64,000 nt of DNA, from assembly GCA_047621345.1 (NCBI GenBank), contig JBLHLW010000009.1, positions 1 through 64,000 of the forward strand, written 5' to 3'. Source of the DNA: Actimicrobium sp047621345. Its GTDB lineage: Bacteria; Pseudomonadota; Gammaproteobacteria; Burkholderiales; Burkholderiaceae_D. How positions within the stretch are numbered: the stretch's first letter is position 1; each line of letters begins with the position of its first letter. Under the pieces are notes generated by a model that was not told the DNA's origin, made no database searches, and saw only the letters and a program-made list of their open reading frames with translations. Shown here one piece after another: positions 17,777 to 26,813 of the stretch. A program made the position numbers and the translations under genes.

Positions 17777-19117
17777 ATGCAAGACTTCATGCTGATTTTC
17801 CTGGCGCTGTTTCTGGTTGCCCTCAATGGTTTTTTCGTTTGCGCCGAATTTGGCATGGTCAAACTTCGCGAGACGCGCATCCGCGAGATTGCTAAAACTC
17901 AAGGCTTACGCGGCCGCATTCTGGCCACCGTGCACCGTCAGCTCGACTCCTACCTCTCGGCTTGCCAGCTTGGCATCACATTGGCCTCGCTCGGCCTCGG
18001 CTGGGTCGGTGAGCCGGCCTTTGCCAGCCTGCTGCATCCGGTATTTATCGCTCTCGGTGTGACGTCGGAAAGCTTTATCCAACTGGTGTCATTCGGTTTC
18101 GCCTTTTTGGTCATTTCATTCCTGCATATCGTGGTCGGCGAACTGGCGCCGAAGTCGATGGCGATCCGTAATCCCGAGGTTGTGAGCCTGTGGTGCGCGG
18201 TGCCGCTATACGGGTTTTACTGGAGCATGTATCCGATCATCTGGGTATTGAACAAGAGTGCCAACGGCGTCTTGCGGCTGGCGGGGCTGGGAAGTGCGGG
18301 CGGCCACGACACCTCGTACTCCTCCGATGAACTCAAGATTATTTTGCGCGGTAGTCACCCCGGTGACAAATTCAGTCCCGACGAATGGCGGGTGCTCGCA
18401 CAGACACTCGATTTCAGCGAACTTGATGTTGGCGACCTGATGCGTCCGGCGCATGAGATGGCCGTCCTGCATGCGGGCCAGTCGCTGGCCGAGAACCTTC
18501 GAGTGGTGTATCGCAGTCGCTTCAGCCGCTATCCGTATTTCGATGCCGAGCAGCGCGAAGTGCTTGGCGTGATCCACTTGAAAGACCTTTTTCTGGGACA
18601 AGAGGAGGGCAAGCCGATCGAGAACCTCGAGCAGTTTTTCCGCCCGGTGCAATACGTGTCGCCGCGCATGCCAGCACTAGAGTTGTTCCGCTTGTTCCGC
18701 CAGGGCGCACCGCATTTTGCGGTGGTCGGCCAGTCGGGGCAGAAGCCAGTTGGCTTCCTGACGCTCGACAATCTGCTGGGTGCGCTGGTTGGTGAAATCC
18801 GTGATGAATTCCGCCAGAATGACCAGGACTGGAGTCGCTTCGACGACGGTACGCTGATCGGTAAGGGCAGCTTGCCGATTTATACGCTGGAACGCATTCT
18901 TGCCATCGATATCGACAACGAAGCGCTCGATCTCGATGACGTCGACTCGGTTGGCGGCCTCGTGATGGCCAAGCTTGGCAATATCCCCATCGAGGGCCAG
19001 CGTGTCGAATTTGATCAGTTCGACGTGATGGTCAAAAAAATGAGTGGCCCACGCATCGTGCTGGTGTGCGTCTATCCGAAGCAAGTCGATGTCGATGAAT
19101 TCGGTTTGTCGGGTTGA
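17777..19117 (+). CDS. CNNM/CorC-HlyC family membrane protein (hemolysin C-like)
   Basis: A 446-residue inner-membrane protein. An N-terminal CNNM (DUF21) transmembrane domain with about four helices (residues 1-195) has LNGFFVCAEFGMVKLRETRI as the family opening. A CBS pair follows (about 215-335, RYPYFDAEQREVLGVIHLKDL), then a C-terminal CorC_HlyC domain (about 355-435). Relatives are linked to Mg2+/Co2+ efflux; the hemolysin label is historical. The ATG at 17777 lacks a good ribosome site, so the ATG four codons later is an alternative. Confidence 0.9.
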   Translation: MQDFMLIFLALFLVALNGFFVCAEFGMVKLRETRIREIAKTQGLRGRILATVHRQLDSYLSACQLGITLASLGLGWVGEPAFASLLHPVFIALGVTSESFIQLVSFGFAFLVISFLHIVVGELAPKSMAIRNPEVVSLWCAVPLYGFYWSMYPIIWVLNKSANGVLRLAGLGSAGGHDTSYSSDELKIILRGSHPGDKFSPDEWRVLAQTLDFSELDVGDLMRPAHEMAVLHAGQSLAENLRVVYRSRFSRYPYFDAEQREVLGVIHLKDLFLGQEEGKPIENLEQFFRPVQYVSPRMPALELFRLFRQGAPHFAVVGQSGQKPVGFLTLDNLLGALVGEIRDEFRQNDQDWSRFDDGTLIGKGSLPIYTLERILAIDIDNEALDLDDVDSVGGLVMAKLGNIPIEGQRVEFDQFDVMVKKMSGPRIVLVCVYPKQVDVDEFGLSG

Positions 19118-19165
19118 CCTTGCGGCTTGCACCTCTGATTTTTTAACCTTTCAATCATCCTGACC

Positions 19166-19837
19166 ATGACCCAAGACGAACTCAAACAAGCGGTCGCCCG
19201 CGCCGCCCTCGACTATCTCGTCGACGGTGAAATCATTGGCGTCGGCACCGGCTCTACTGCCAATTTTTTCATTGATGCGCTGGCGGGTGTCAAGCACCGC
19301 ATCAAGGGAGCGGTCGCGTCTTCCGAAGGCACTGCGGCACGCTTGATCGCGCACGGCATCACCGTGTTCGACCTCAATGACGTCACCTCGATGTCGCTCT
19401 ACATCGACGGCGCCGATGAAATCACGGACACCGGCGCGATGATCAAGGGCGGCGGCGCGGCCCTGACCCGCGAAAAAATCGTCGCCTCGGTCGCCACAAA
19501 ATTTATCTGTATCGCTGACGGATCCAAGCTGGTCGATGTACTGGGAGCGTTTCCGTTGCCGGTTGAAGTCATTCCGATGGCGCAGGCGGTGGTCGCGCGT
19601 AAACTGGCAGAACTGGGCGGAATGCCGCGCTTGCGGGTCAAGGATGGTCAGGCCGTGCTGACGGATAACGGTAACGTGATCATCGACGTGCTCGGCTTGC
19701 AGATCACCGATCCGGTCGCGACCGAACTGGCGATCAATGCGATTGTCGGTGTCGTGACGGTGGGGTTGTTTGCGGCGCGGGGGGCGGATGTGGCGTTGTT
19801 GGGGACTGCAGAGGGAGTGCGGACGCTGGTGTTCTGA
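19166..19837 (+). CDS. rpiA: Ribose-5-phosphate isomerase A
   Basis: Interconverts ribose-5-phosphate and ribulose-5-phosphate in the non-oxidative pentose phosphate pathway. Signatures are IGVGTGSTANFFIDAL, SSEGTAARL, the DGADEI segment with the catalytic acid, and KGGGAALTREKIVA. Its 223 residues are full length. It lies 48 bases after the CNNM gene and is followed by a long palindromic element that probably stops transcription. Confidence 0.97.
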   Translation: MTQDELKQAVARAALDYLVDGEIIGVGTGSTANFFIDALAGVKHRIKGAVASSEGTAARLIAHGITVFDLNDVTSMSLYIDGADEITDTGAMIKGGGAALTREKIVASVATKFICIADGSKLVDVLGAFPLPVEVIPMAQAVVARKLAELGGMPRLRVKDGQAVLTDNGNVIIDVLGLQITDPVATELAINAIVGVVTVGLFAARGADVALLGTAEGVRTLVF

Positions 19838-19857
19838 GGGAGGACTTCAGGGCGCTT

Positions 19858-19930
19858 GGTGCAATGCCCTGCGGTTATTGCACCCTACGGTTCTGGGACG
19901 TAGGGTGCAATAACCGAAGGGCATTGCACC
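19858..19930. repeat. REP-like palindrome, family B, long 73-base hairpin
   Basis: Two 32-base arms (19858-19889 and 19899-19930) pair with a single mismatch around a nine-base loop. Each arm is itself a copy of the 27-base unit at 1945-1971 plus CCTACG. It lies between convergent rpiA and yggX and would fold into a very stable stem-loop in either transcript. Confidence 0.85.
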
Positions 19931-19980
19931 GGATGACTTCCCGGTATCGGATGCCGATTCCGAAACTTATTGCGTTCCGG

Positions 19981-20253
19981 TTAATCTGCCGGTGGCACAT
20001 ACCCGACTGCGGCGTCAGCACCATCGCCAAAGAAATGCTTTTCCATTTGCGTAGCCAGATATTTGCGTGCGCGCAAATCGGCCAGGTTCAGACGATTTTC
20101 ATTGACCAGCATTGTTTGATGCTTGAGCCAGGCAGCCCAGGCTTCTTTCGAGACGGTCTCCCAGAGTCGCTTGCCGAGGTCGCCCGGATACGGTGGAAAG
20201 TCGAGGCCTTCGGCTTCTTTGTCGAGCTTGATGCAGTGAATCATGCGTGCCAT
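19981..20253 (-). CDS. yggX: Probable Fe(2+)-trafficking protein YggX
   Basis: A 90-residue cytoplasmic protein linked to iron handling and protection of iron-sulfur clusters from oxidative damage. It has the family pattern MARMIHCIKLDKEAEGLDFPPYPGDLGKR with the conserved cysteine C7. Conserved features continue with WAAWLKHQTMLVNENRLNLAD and ARKYLATQMEKHFFG. AAGGAAACACAG is a good ribosome site. It lies downstream of argA on the same strand with a 40-base gap, so they may be co-transcribed. Confidence 0.95.
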   Translation of the reverse strand: MARMIHCIKLDKEAEGLDFPPYPGDLGKRLWETVSKEAWAAWLKHQTMLVNENRLNLADLRARKYLATQMEKHFFGDGADAAVGYVPPAD

Positions 20254-20293
20254 CTGTGTTTCCTTGTTCGATTGAGTATGAAGGTGGGTCAGT

Positions 20294-21613
20294 TTAGAGC
20301 GTCTTGACCAGCACCAGTGATTTACGCTGCCAGTTATACATGTGCTGGCGATCTTTGGGCAACGCATCGACCGAGGCCGCTACGAAGCCGCGTTTGAGGA
20401 ACCAGTGCGCGGTGCGTGTCGTCAGCACAAACACTTTCTTGAATCCCTGCGCGCGAGCGCGGTTTTCCATGTGCTTGAGAATACGCTCACCATCGCCTTG
20501 CGACTGCACTTCCGGGTTCACGGTCAGGCAAGCCATCTCGGCCATTTTTTCAGCCGGGAACGGGTAGAGCGCGGCGCAACCGAAGATCACGCCGTCGTGT
20601 TCGATGACCGAAAAATTCTCGACTTCGCGTTCGATCAGTTCGCGTCCGCGCTTGACCAGCGTGCCATCGTTCTCCAGCGGTTCGATGAGCTTGAGAATGC
20701 CGCCGACGTCCTCGATGGTCGCTTCGCGCAGGGTTTCGAGGTTTTGGTACGAGATCATCGTGCCGACGCCGTCATGCGTGAATAACTCCAGCAGGGCCGA
20801 GCCGTCCAGTGCAAAAGGCACGATATGCGAACGCGCCACGCCACCGTTACAGGCCTTGATTGCGTGTTGCAAATAGAACGAGGCGTCGCTGGGGAGGAAG
20901 CCTGCACCGAGTACCGCTTCGGCTTGATGCGCCGATAGTTCGCGGATTTCTTCTCCGCCGGCGTCGACCATCATCGGGATTTCGCTGATAAAAATTAGCT
21001 TGTCGGCACGCAACGCGATGGCGGCCGCGACCGCGACGTCTTCCATCGTCAGATTAAAGACCTCGCCAGTCGGTGAAAAGCCGAGTGGCGACAGCAGGAT
21101 CAGGCCGCCGGCATCGAGAATCGGATTGATGGTTTCGTAAGCGACCTTGCGGGCTATGCCGGTCAGTTCAAGATCCACGCCGTCGATGACGCCGAGCGGC
21201 TTGGCTGTCACGAAATTGCCGGAAATAATGCGGATTTCCGCATGCGCCATCGGCGTGTTCGGCAATCCCTGGCTAAACGCCGCTTCGATATCGAGACGCA
21301 ATTCACCGGCAGCTTCTTTGGCGCATTCGAGCGCGGCACTGTCGGTAATGCGCAAGCCGTTATGGAAACGCTCCTTGGCATTGCGCAGCGCGAGCTGTTC
21401 GGCCACTTGCGGCCGCGAGCCATGGACGATAACGACCTTGATGCCTAGCGCATGCAGCAGGGACAAATCCTGGGCTAGTACCGGCAGTGCGCCGGCAAGT
21501 ACCAGCTCGCCGGGGAACGCCACCACGAAGGTCTTGTTGCGGAAGGCGTGGATGTAGGGCGCGACAGAACGCAGCCACTGGACGAACTCGATGGGGGTTT
21601 GCATGTTGGGCAT
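20294..21613 (-). CDS. argA: N-acetylglutamate synthase ArgA
   Basis: First enzyme of arginine synthesis: acetyl-CoA + glutamate to N-acetylglutamate. An N-terminal amino-acid kinase-like domain (to about 290; VIVHGSRPQVAEQL, LLSPLGFSPTGEVFNL) carries the arginine-inhibition site in the family. A C-terminal GNAT domain (about 295-437; LTVNPEVQSQGDGERILKHME) follows. ATG at 21613 or 21604 (436-439 residues); neither has a clear ribosome site. It starts only 16 bases from the divergent hrpA start. Confidence 0.95.
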   Translation of the reverse strand: MPNMQTPIEFVQWLRSVAPYIHAFRNKTFVVAFPGELVLAGALPVLAQDLSLLHALGIKVVIVHGSRPQVAEQLALRNAKERFHNGLRITDSAALECAKEAAGELRLDIEAAFSQGLPNTPMAHAEIRIISGNFVTAKPLGVIDGVDLELTGIARKVAYETINPILDAGGLILLSPLGFSPTGEVFNLTMEDVAVAAAIALRADKLIFISEIPMMVDAGGEEIRELSAHQAEAVLGAGFLPSDASFYLQHAIKACNGGVARSHIVPFALDGSALLELFTHDGVGTMISYQNLETLREATIEDVGGILKLIEPLENDGTLVKRGRELIEREVENFSVIEHDGVIFGCAALYPFPAEKMAEMACLTVNPEVQSQGDGERILKHMENRARAQGFKKVFVLTTRTAHWFLKRGFVAASVDALPKDRQHMYNWQRKSLVLVKTL

Positions 21614-21619
21614 TATAAT
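21614..21619 (+). promoter_or_regulatory. TATAAT box between argA and hrpA
   Basis: A perfect -10 hexamer inside the 8-base palindrome ATTATAAT (21612-21619), ten bases before the hrpA ATG. If used, the hrpA transcript would have almost no leader. No good -35 is seen, so this is tentative. Confidence 0.35.
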
Positions 21620-21629
21620 TCGCCCCGCC

Positions 21630-24600
21630 ATGACATCCCCTCAATCACTACAAAAAAGTCCGCCCGGCGATCGCGCCCGCCGACCATCTCGCCCGCCTGC
21701 CGGTTCTGCTGCTGCGGCACGCCCTACGCCAGTGCGCAATCCGCTGCCGCCGATCACCTATCCGGAAGAGTTGCCGGTCTCCGGGCGTCGCGAAGATATC
21801 GCTGAGGCGCTACGCCAGCATCAGGTGATCATCGTCTGTGGCGAAACCGGTTCCGGCAAAACGACCCAGCTGCCGAAGATCTGCCTCGAACTCGGGCGCG
21901 GCCTGAACGGCATGATCGGTCACACGCAACCGCGCCGGATTGCCGCTTCGGCCACTGCCAAACGTATTGCGCAGGAACTCAATTCGCCGCTGGGCGAGCT
22001 GGTCGGATTCAAGGTGCGCTTTACCGACACGTTGTCGGCCGGCGCGTGGATCAAGCTGATGACCGACGGCATCTTGCTGGCGGAAACTCAGACCGATCCG
22101 CTGCTGCGTCAATACGACACCATCATCATCGACGAGGCGCACGAGCGCAGTCTGAACATCGATTTCCTGCTGGGCTACCTCAAGCAATTGCTACCCAAGC
22201 GGCCTGACCTGAAAGTCATCATCACATCGGCTACGATCGATGCCGACCGGTTTGCACGCCACTTTGGCAGCGACGACAAGCCGGCGCCGGTGATCGAAGT
22301 CTCGGGTCGCTTGTATCCGGTTGAAATCCGCTATCGCCCGGTCGATTCGACCGATCGCAGCGAGGTCAAACCGGGCAGTGTCCAGAGCATGGCGCAAAAA
22401 GAGCGCGGTCAGCGTGACCTGATGGAGGCGCTGACCGAAGCGGTCGACGAACTGTGCCGTATCGGTTCCGGCGACGTGCTTGTCTTCCTTCCTGGCGAAC
22501 GCGAAATCCGCGATGCCGCCGAAGCCTTGCGCAAGCACCATCCGCCGCATGTCGAAATTTTGCCGCTGTTTGCACGCTTGTCGGCGCAAGAGCAGGAGCG
22601 CGTCTTCAAACCCTCCGGCGCGCGGCGCATCGTACTGGCTACCAACGTCGCCGAGACGTCGCTGACGGTGCCGGGCATCCGCTACGTCGTCGATGCGGGG
22701 CTGGCGCGCGTCAAGCGCTACAGCTACCGCAACAAGGTCGAGCAATTGCAGATCGAAGCGGTCGCGCAGTCGGCGGCCAACCAGCGCGCCGGTCGCTGCG
22801 GCCGGGTCGCCGCCGGTGTCTGCATCCGCTTGTACGAAGAAAAAGATTACTTGATGCGCCCGGCCTTCACCGAACCGGAAATTTTGCGTTCGTCGCTGGC
22901 CTCGGTCATCTTGCGGATGAAGTCGCTGCACTTGACCGATGTAGAAACCTTCCCGTTCATCGAGCCGCCGCCGGGACGGGCGATCGCGGATGGTTACCAG
23001 TTGCTGCAGGAGCTGGGCGCGGTCGATGACAATAACGACCTCACGCCGACCGGTCGCCAGCTCGGTAAATTGCCGCTGGACCCGCGTGTCGGTCGCATGA
23101 TTCTGGCTGCGCTCGACAACGTCTGTCTGAGCGAAGTGCTGATCATTGCCTCCGCCTTGTCGGTGCAGGACCCACGCGACCGGCCGCTGGAAGTGCAGGC
23201 TGCGGCGGACCTCGCGCACAAGAAATTCGCCGACGAGAAATCTGAATTTTCCAGCTACCTGAAAATCTGGACCTGGTTCGAAGATGCCATCGCGCACAAG
23301 AAAACCAATCGCCAGTTGCAGGACAGCTGCCGCGCCAATTTCCTGTCGCAGATGCGTTTGCGCGAATGGCGCGACGTGCATTCGCAATTGCTGACCATCG
23401 TCAAGGAGCAGGGCTGGCGCATGAACGAGACGCCGGCGACGTATGAAAACCTGCACTCGGCACTGTTGACCGGTTTGCTGGGCAATGTCGGTTTCAAGTC
23501 CGATGAAGATACCCATTACCTTGGCGCACGCGCGATCAAGTTCCACATCTGGCCGGGTTCGAATCTGCTCAAGAAAGCCGGCAAGTGGATCATGGCCGCC
23601 GAGCTGGTCGACACCACGCGACTGTATGCGCGCTGCGTTGCGCAGATCCAGCCGGAGTGGCTGGAACGGGTTGGCGCGCATCTGCTCAAAAAATCGTATG
23701 GCGAACCCCACTGGGAAAAACGCACGGCGCAGGTCACGGCGTCCGAACGCGCGACCTTGTACGGGCTGGTGGTCTACAGCCAGCGCCGCATCAATTTCGG
23801 CTTGATCAATCCGGTCGAGGCGCGCGAGATTTTTATTCGTGACGCGCTCGTTGGCGGCGAGTTCGATACGCGTGCGCCGTTCTTCGCCTTCAACAACAAC
23901 CTGATCCGCGAGATCGAAAACCTCGAACACAAATCGCGCCGGCTCGATGTCTTGGTCGATGATGAATTGATCGCTGCGTTCTACGACAAGATGCTGCCGG
24001 CTGATATTTGTAATGGCATCAGTTTCGAAAAATGGCACAAGGACGCGACCCGCACCGAACCGAAACTGCTCTACCTCAATCGCGATGAGTTGATGCGGCA
24101 CGAAGCCGCCGGCATCACTACCGAGCTGTTTCCGAAGCTGCTACCGGGTGTCGGCATCGAGATGCCGCTGGCGTATCACTTCGAACCCGGCGCACCACGC
24201 GATGGCGTGACACTGACGGTGCCGCTATTTGCGTTGAATCAGCTTTCGGCCGCCCGGTGCGATTGGTTGGTGCCGGGCATGCTGAAAGAAAAAGTCCATC
24301 TGCTGCTGAAGTCGCTGCCGCAAAAACTGCGGCGTAATTGCGTACCGCTGCCGCACTATGCGGCGGCTTTTCTGGACCGCGTCAACGAACAGAAAATCTT
24401 CGGTCGCGGCAGCCTGATCGAAGCCATCATCGCTGATGTGCGGGTGCATGCCCACATCACGCCGCTGCTCAGTGACTTCAAGGCAGAGACCTTGCCGGCG
24501 CATCACTTCATGAACTTCAAGGTGGTGGACGAGCATGGCCGGCAGCTTGAAATGGGCCGCAACCTTGGTGCGCTGCAAGCCGAATTCGGGGGGCAGGCAC

Positions 24601-25583
24601 GCGAGAGTTTTCAGAAAATTGCCGAGTCGACCGCAATCACGAATGTGCCGGTGGCGCAGGTCAGAGCGGTTGGTAAATCGGTCCAACCTGTGGCGTCAAC
24701 TTCTGCATCGTCGGCCGCACCGACGCAGCACCAAAAGCTGACCGCTTGGACCTTTGGCGAATTACCGGAGTTGCTAGAAATCCAGCAAGGCAAGCTCACG
24801 CTGATCGGCTTTCCGGCGCTGGTGGACAAGGGCACGCATTGCGATCTGGAAGTCTTCGATGACCCGACCGAAGCGGCGCGCATTCATCGGGGCGGTTTGC
24901 GTCGGTTGTTGGCACTGCAACTGCGCGAGCAACTCAAGTATCTCGAAAAAAATATCCCCGGCCTGCAGCAAATGGGCATGCAATTCATGGCGCTCGGTTC
25001 GCAGGAAGAACTGCGCGACCAGATCATTGAGGCCGGTCTGGAGCGGGCTTGTTTGCAAGAGCCATTACCGCGCACGGCCGCCGAATTTGACGCCCGCAAG
25101 GAAGCTGGCAAGTCGCGTCTCGGTTTGCTGGTCAATGAAATTGCCCGGCTGGTCGGGCTGATCTTGGCCGAGTATTACGCGCTACCGAAGAAGCTGCAAG
25201 GTGCCAAGGGGCATGCGGCCGCGGTGGTCGATATCCAGGTGCAATTGCAGGGGCTGGTCGGCAAGCGTTTCGTCACTGAGACCAGTTACACCAGCCTGAC
25301 GCAGTTTCCGCGTTATCTGAAAGCAGTCAATGTGCGGCTAGAGAAATTGCGCATCGATCCGGCGCGGGATACGCGCTGGATGGCGGAGTGGCAGCAGGCC
25401 GCACTGCTGTGGCAGCGCGGCCTGAAAGAAAAACAGACCGGCCACACGGCCGATCCAAAGATGGGTGAATTTCGCTGGCTGCTCGAGGAGTTGCGCGTGT
25501 CGCTGTTCGCACAGGAATTGAAGACGCCGATGCCGGTGTCGGTCAAGCGCTTGCAGAAGGTGTGGGAGTCGATGCAGCGGTGA
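21630..25583 (+). CDS. hrpA: ATP-dependent RNA helicase HrpA
   Basis: A 1317-residue DEAH-box 3'-5' RNA helicase; in Escherichia coli HrpA acts on mRNA and on stalled or collided ribosomes. Motifs in order: Walker A GETGSGKTT, motif Ia TQPRRIAA, DEAH in IIIDEAHERS, motif III TSATID, and the C-terminal helicase half with QRAGRCGRVAAGVC. The winged-helix/ratchet region and the long HrpA-specific DUF3418 C-terminal part follow. The start MTSPQSLQ has no ribosome site. The N-terminal Pro/Arg-rich 40 residues look disordered. It is divergent from argA. Confidence 0.97.
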   Translation: MTSPQSLQKSPPGDRARRPSRPPAGSAAAARPTPVRNPLPPITYPEELPVSGRREDIAEALRQHQVIIVCGETGSGKTTQLPKICLELGRGLNGMIGHTQPRRIAASATAKRIAQELNSPLGELVGFKVRFTDTLSAGAWIKLMTDGILLAETQTDPLLRQYDTIIIDEAHERSLNIDFLLGYLKQLLPKRPDLKVIITSATIDADRFARHFGSDDKPAPVIEVSGRLYPVEIRYRPVDSTDRSEVKPGSVQSMAQKERGQRDLMEALTEAVDELCRIGSGDVLVFLPGEREIRDAAEALRKHHPPHVEILPLFARLSAQEQERVFKPSGARRIVLATNVAETSLTVPGIRYVVDAGLARVKRYSYRNKVEQLQIEAVAQSAANQRAGRCGRVAAGVCIRLYEEKDYLMRPAFTEPEILRSSLASVILRMKSLHLTDVETFPFIEPPPGRAIADGYQLLQELGAVDDNNDLTPTGRQLGKLPLDPRVGRMILAALDNVCLSEVLIIASALSVQDPRDRPLEVQAAADLAHKKFADEKSEFSSYLKIWTWFEDAIAHKKTNRQLQDSCRANFLSQMRLREWRDVHSQLLTIVKEQGWRMNETPATYENLHSALLTGLLGNVGFKSDEDTHYLGARAIKFHIWPGSNLLKKAGKWIMAAELVDTTRLYARCVAQIQPEWLERVGAHLLKKSYGEPHWEKRTAQVTASERATLYGLVVYSQRRINFGLINPVEAREIFIRDALVGGEFDTRAPFFAFNNNLIREIENLEHKSRRLDVLVDDELIAAFYDKMLPADICNGISFEKWHKDATRTEPKLLYLNRDELMRHEAAGITTELFPKLLPGVGIEMPLAYHFEPGAPRDGVTLTVPLFALNQLSAARCDWLVPGMLKEKVHLLLKSLPQKLRRNCVPLPHYAAAFLDRVNEQKIFGRGSLIEAIIADVRVHAHITPLLSDFKAETLPAHHFMNFKVVDEHGRQLEMGRNLGALQAEFGGQARESFQKIAESTAITNVPVAQVRAVGKSVQPVASTSASSAAPTQHQKLTAWTFGELPELLEIQQGKLTLIGFPALVDKGTHCDLEVFDDPTEAARIHRGGLRRLLALQLREQLKYLEKNIPGLQQMGMQFMALGSQEELRDQIIEAGLERACLQEPLPRTAAEFDARKEAGKSRLGLLVNEIARLVGLILAEYYALPKKLQGAKGHAAAVVDIQVQLQGLVGKRFVTETSYTSLTQFPRYLKAVNVRLEKLRIDPARDTRWMAEWQQAALLWQRGLKEKQTGHTADPKMGEFRWLLEELRVSLFAQELKTPMPVSVKRLQKVWESMQR

Positions 25584-25608
25584 CGAAGAGAACGGTCATA
25601 CCCCGATT

Positions 25609-25716
25609 GTAGGGTGGGCACGGCCTCTCGTGCCCACGCGCGCGCACTGGCGGCGGTCAATTCCAGAGATTCGGTGGTGCATTCGCGTGGGCACGATGAT
25701 GCCGTGCCCACCCTAC
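25609..25716. repeat. REP-like double hairpin, family A, copy 1
   Basis: 108 bases bounded by GTAGGGTGGGCACGG and CCGTGCCCACCCTAC. Inside, each end forms its own hairpin (GTGGGCACG with CGTGCCCAC), separated by about 45 bases that include CGGTCAATTCC. Copies at 34442-34550 and 56828-56938 share the ends and spacer words. The right end overlaps the stop codon of the next gene. Confidence 0.85.
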
Positions 25717-26621
25717 GTGCGTAGTATTTTTTCTGCTTGCTGTTGCAGGCGAGATGTTGCCTGCGCTTGCTGCTCGGTGGGTAACTTGCCGATTTTTCCG
25801 GCAAGGCCGCGCAGTGCATTGCGCTGTTGGAGAAGTGGCAATGTCTGCACTTGTAGTGCAATCGCATCGAATGCTGCTTTGCGCTGATGCTTAGGCAGGA
25901 CGCCAATATGACGGATCAGACCGGGCAGAGCGCGCCCTTGCGCGTTGGTATCCAATGTTTGCGTCTGGGCGCGTACCGTATGGAATTTTCCGGCATCGCG
26001 GCCACTGGCGGGAAGTGCACAGGCCAATGCCGGCAGTGCGATTGCCCGATTTTCTTGTGGTAACCGGGCGACGCTGGTCGCGAGTGCCTCGAAGCCGCTG
26101 CGCCGCGCACCGGTCGGCAGCGTGCGCAGACGGGGGGCCAATATGGCCAGGACGGGGGCTTGCTGACTTGCCGGCAGCTTGTTTGACAAGGCCAGCATCA
26201 GATTGAATGCGTCCGCCTGATGGGATTGACTTAGTTGAGGAAGTCGCCTGGCCTGTGCTTGCAGTTCCCGTACTTGTCGCTCCGGAGGCAGTGTATCGGT
26301 GCGAATAAGGTCAAGAAAAAAGAGCGATAGACGCGCCGCAGCAAGGGAATTATCGGTGTGGGCATGGTCCAGATGTCGTTGCGGCGGGGATCGTCGAGGT
26401 AATGTGGCCAGCGGTGCCAAGGAGGTATTTTTTGCGAGTTGTTTCGCGGCTAACTCGCTTCTGAGTTGGACGCCTCGACTCTGTCCGGTGCGTGGTGCCA
26501 TTCGGCTATCGGGAATTTTTCCCGCTGGTCGCTCGACCGGGACGGGCAAGGTAATTGTCCCTGACAGGGTGCGGGCAATCCTGGCAGCGGGTAACACGGT
26601 ATGTGACGAGATAATTGGCAT
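25713..26621 (-). CDS. LP-repeat helical protein, effector-like, unknown function
   Basis: Not a family I can name. The 302-residue version starting at MPIISSHTV has a Ser/Thr/Pro/Arg-rich, acidic-poor N-terminus (1-90). Then, from about 127 to 298, it has roughly nine helical repeats of about 20 residues, each opening with LP and following LPxxxRxxAxxALAxxVxx (LPTGARRSGFEALATSVAR, LPKHQRKAAFDAIALQVQT). Such solenoids are common in type III effectors, but no secretion gene is nearby. A longer start at 26735 is possible. Its stop codon lies inside a REP-like element, so the original C-terminus may have been altered. Confidence 0.65.
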   Translation of the reverse strand: MPIISSHTVLPAARIARTLSGTITLPVPVERPAGKIPDSRMAPRTGQSRGVQLRSELAAKQLAKNTSLAPLATLPRRSPPQRHLDHAHTDNSLAAARLSLFFLDLIRTDTLPPERQVRELQAQARRLPQLSQSHQADAFNLMLALSNKLPASQQAPVLAILAPRLRTLPTGARRSGFEALATSVARLPQENRAIALPALACALPASGRDAGKFHTVRAQTQTLDTNAQGRALPGLIRHIGVLPKHQRKAAFDAIALQVQTLPLLQQRNALRGLAGKIGKLPTEQQAQATSRLQQQAEKILRT

Positions 26622-26813
26622 GATGGGATCGCATCGCTTGTTGAAGTGGCTTAACGTCAGTGGTTCTGCAGGGGTGCTGGTTCCATCTTTTAAAAGCGAC
26701 TGGTCGACGCCGTCGCGGCCGGTTTCAAACAACATTGTCCGGAGCGACTACACTGCGGTCCTGCCGCGGATGGGGGAAGCGTGCCTTCGCGGCCAACTTT
26801 TATTGTGGAAATC

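Noticed and set aside
22191..24101. A 636-codon open frame on the minus strand
   Set aside because: It lies wholly antisense to hrpA, in a frame kept open by high-GC codon bias. It has no ribosome site and no family features.
25609..25716. CRISPR-like repeats
   Set aside because: The repeats are dispersed single copies with internal dyads. There are no regularly spaced repeat-spacer units and no cas genes.
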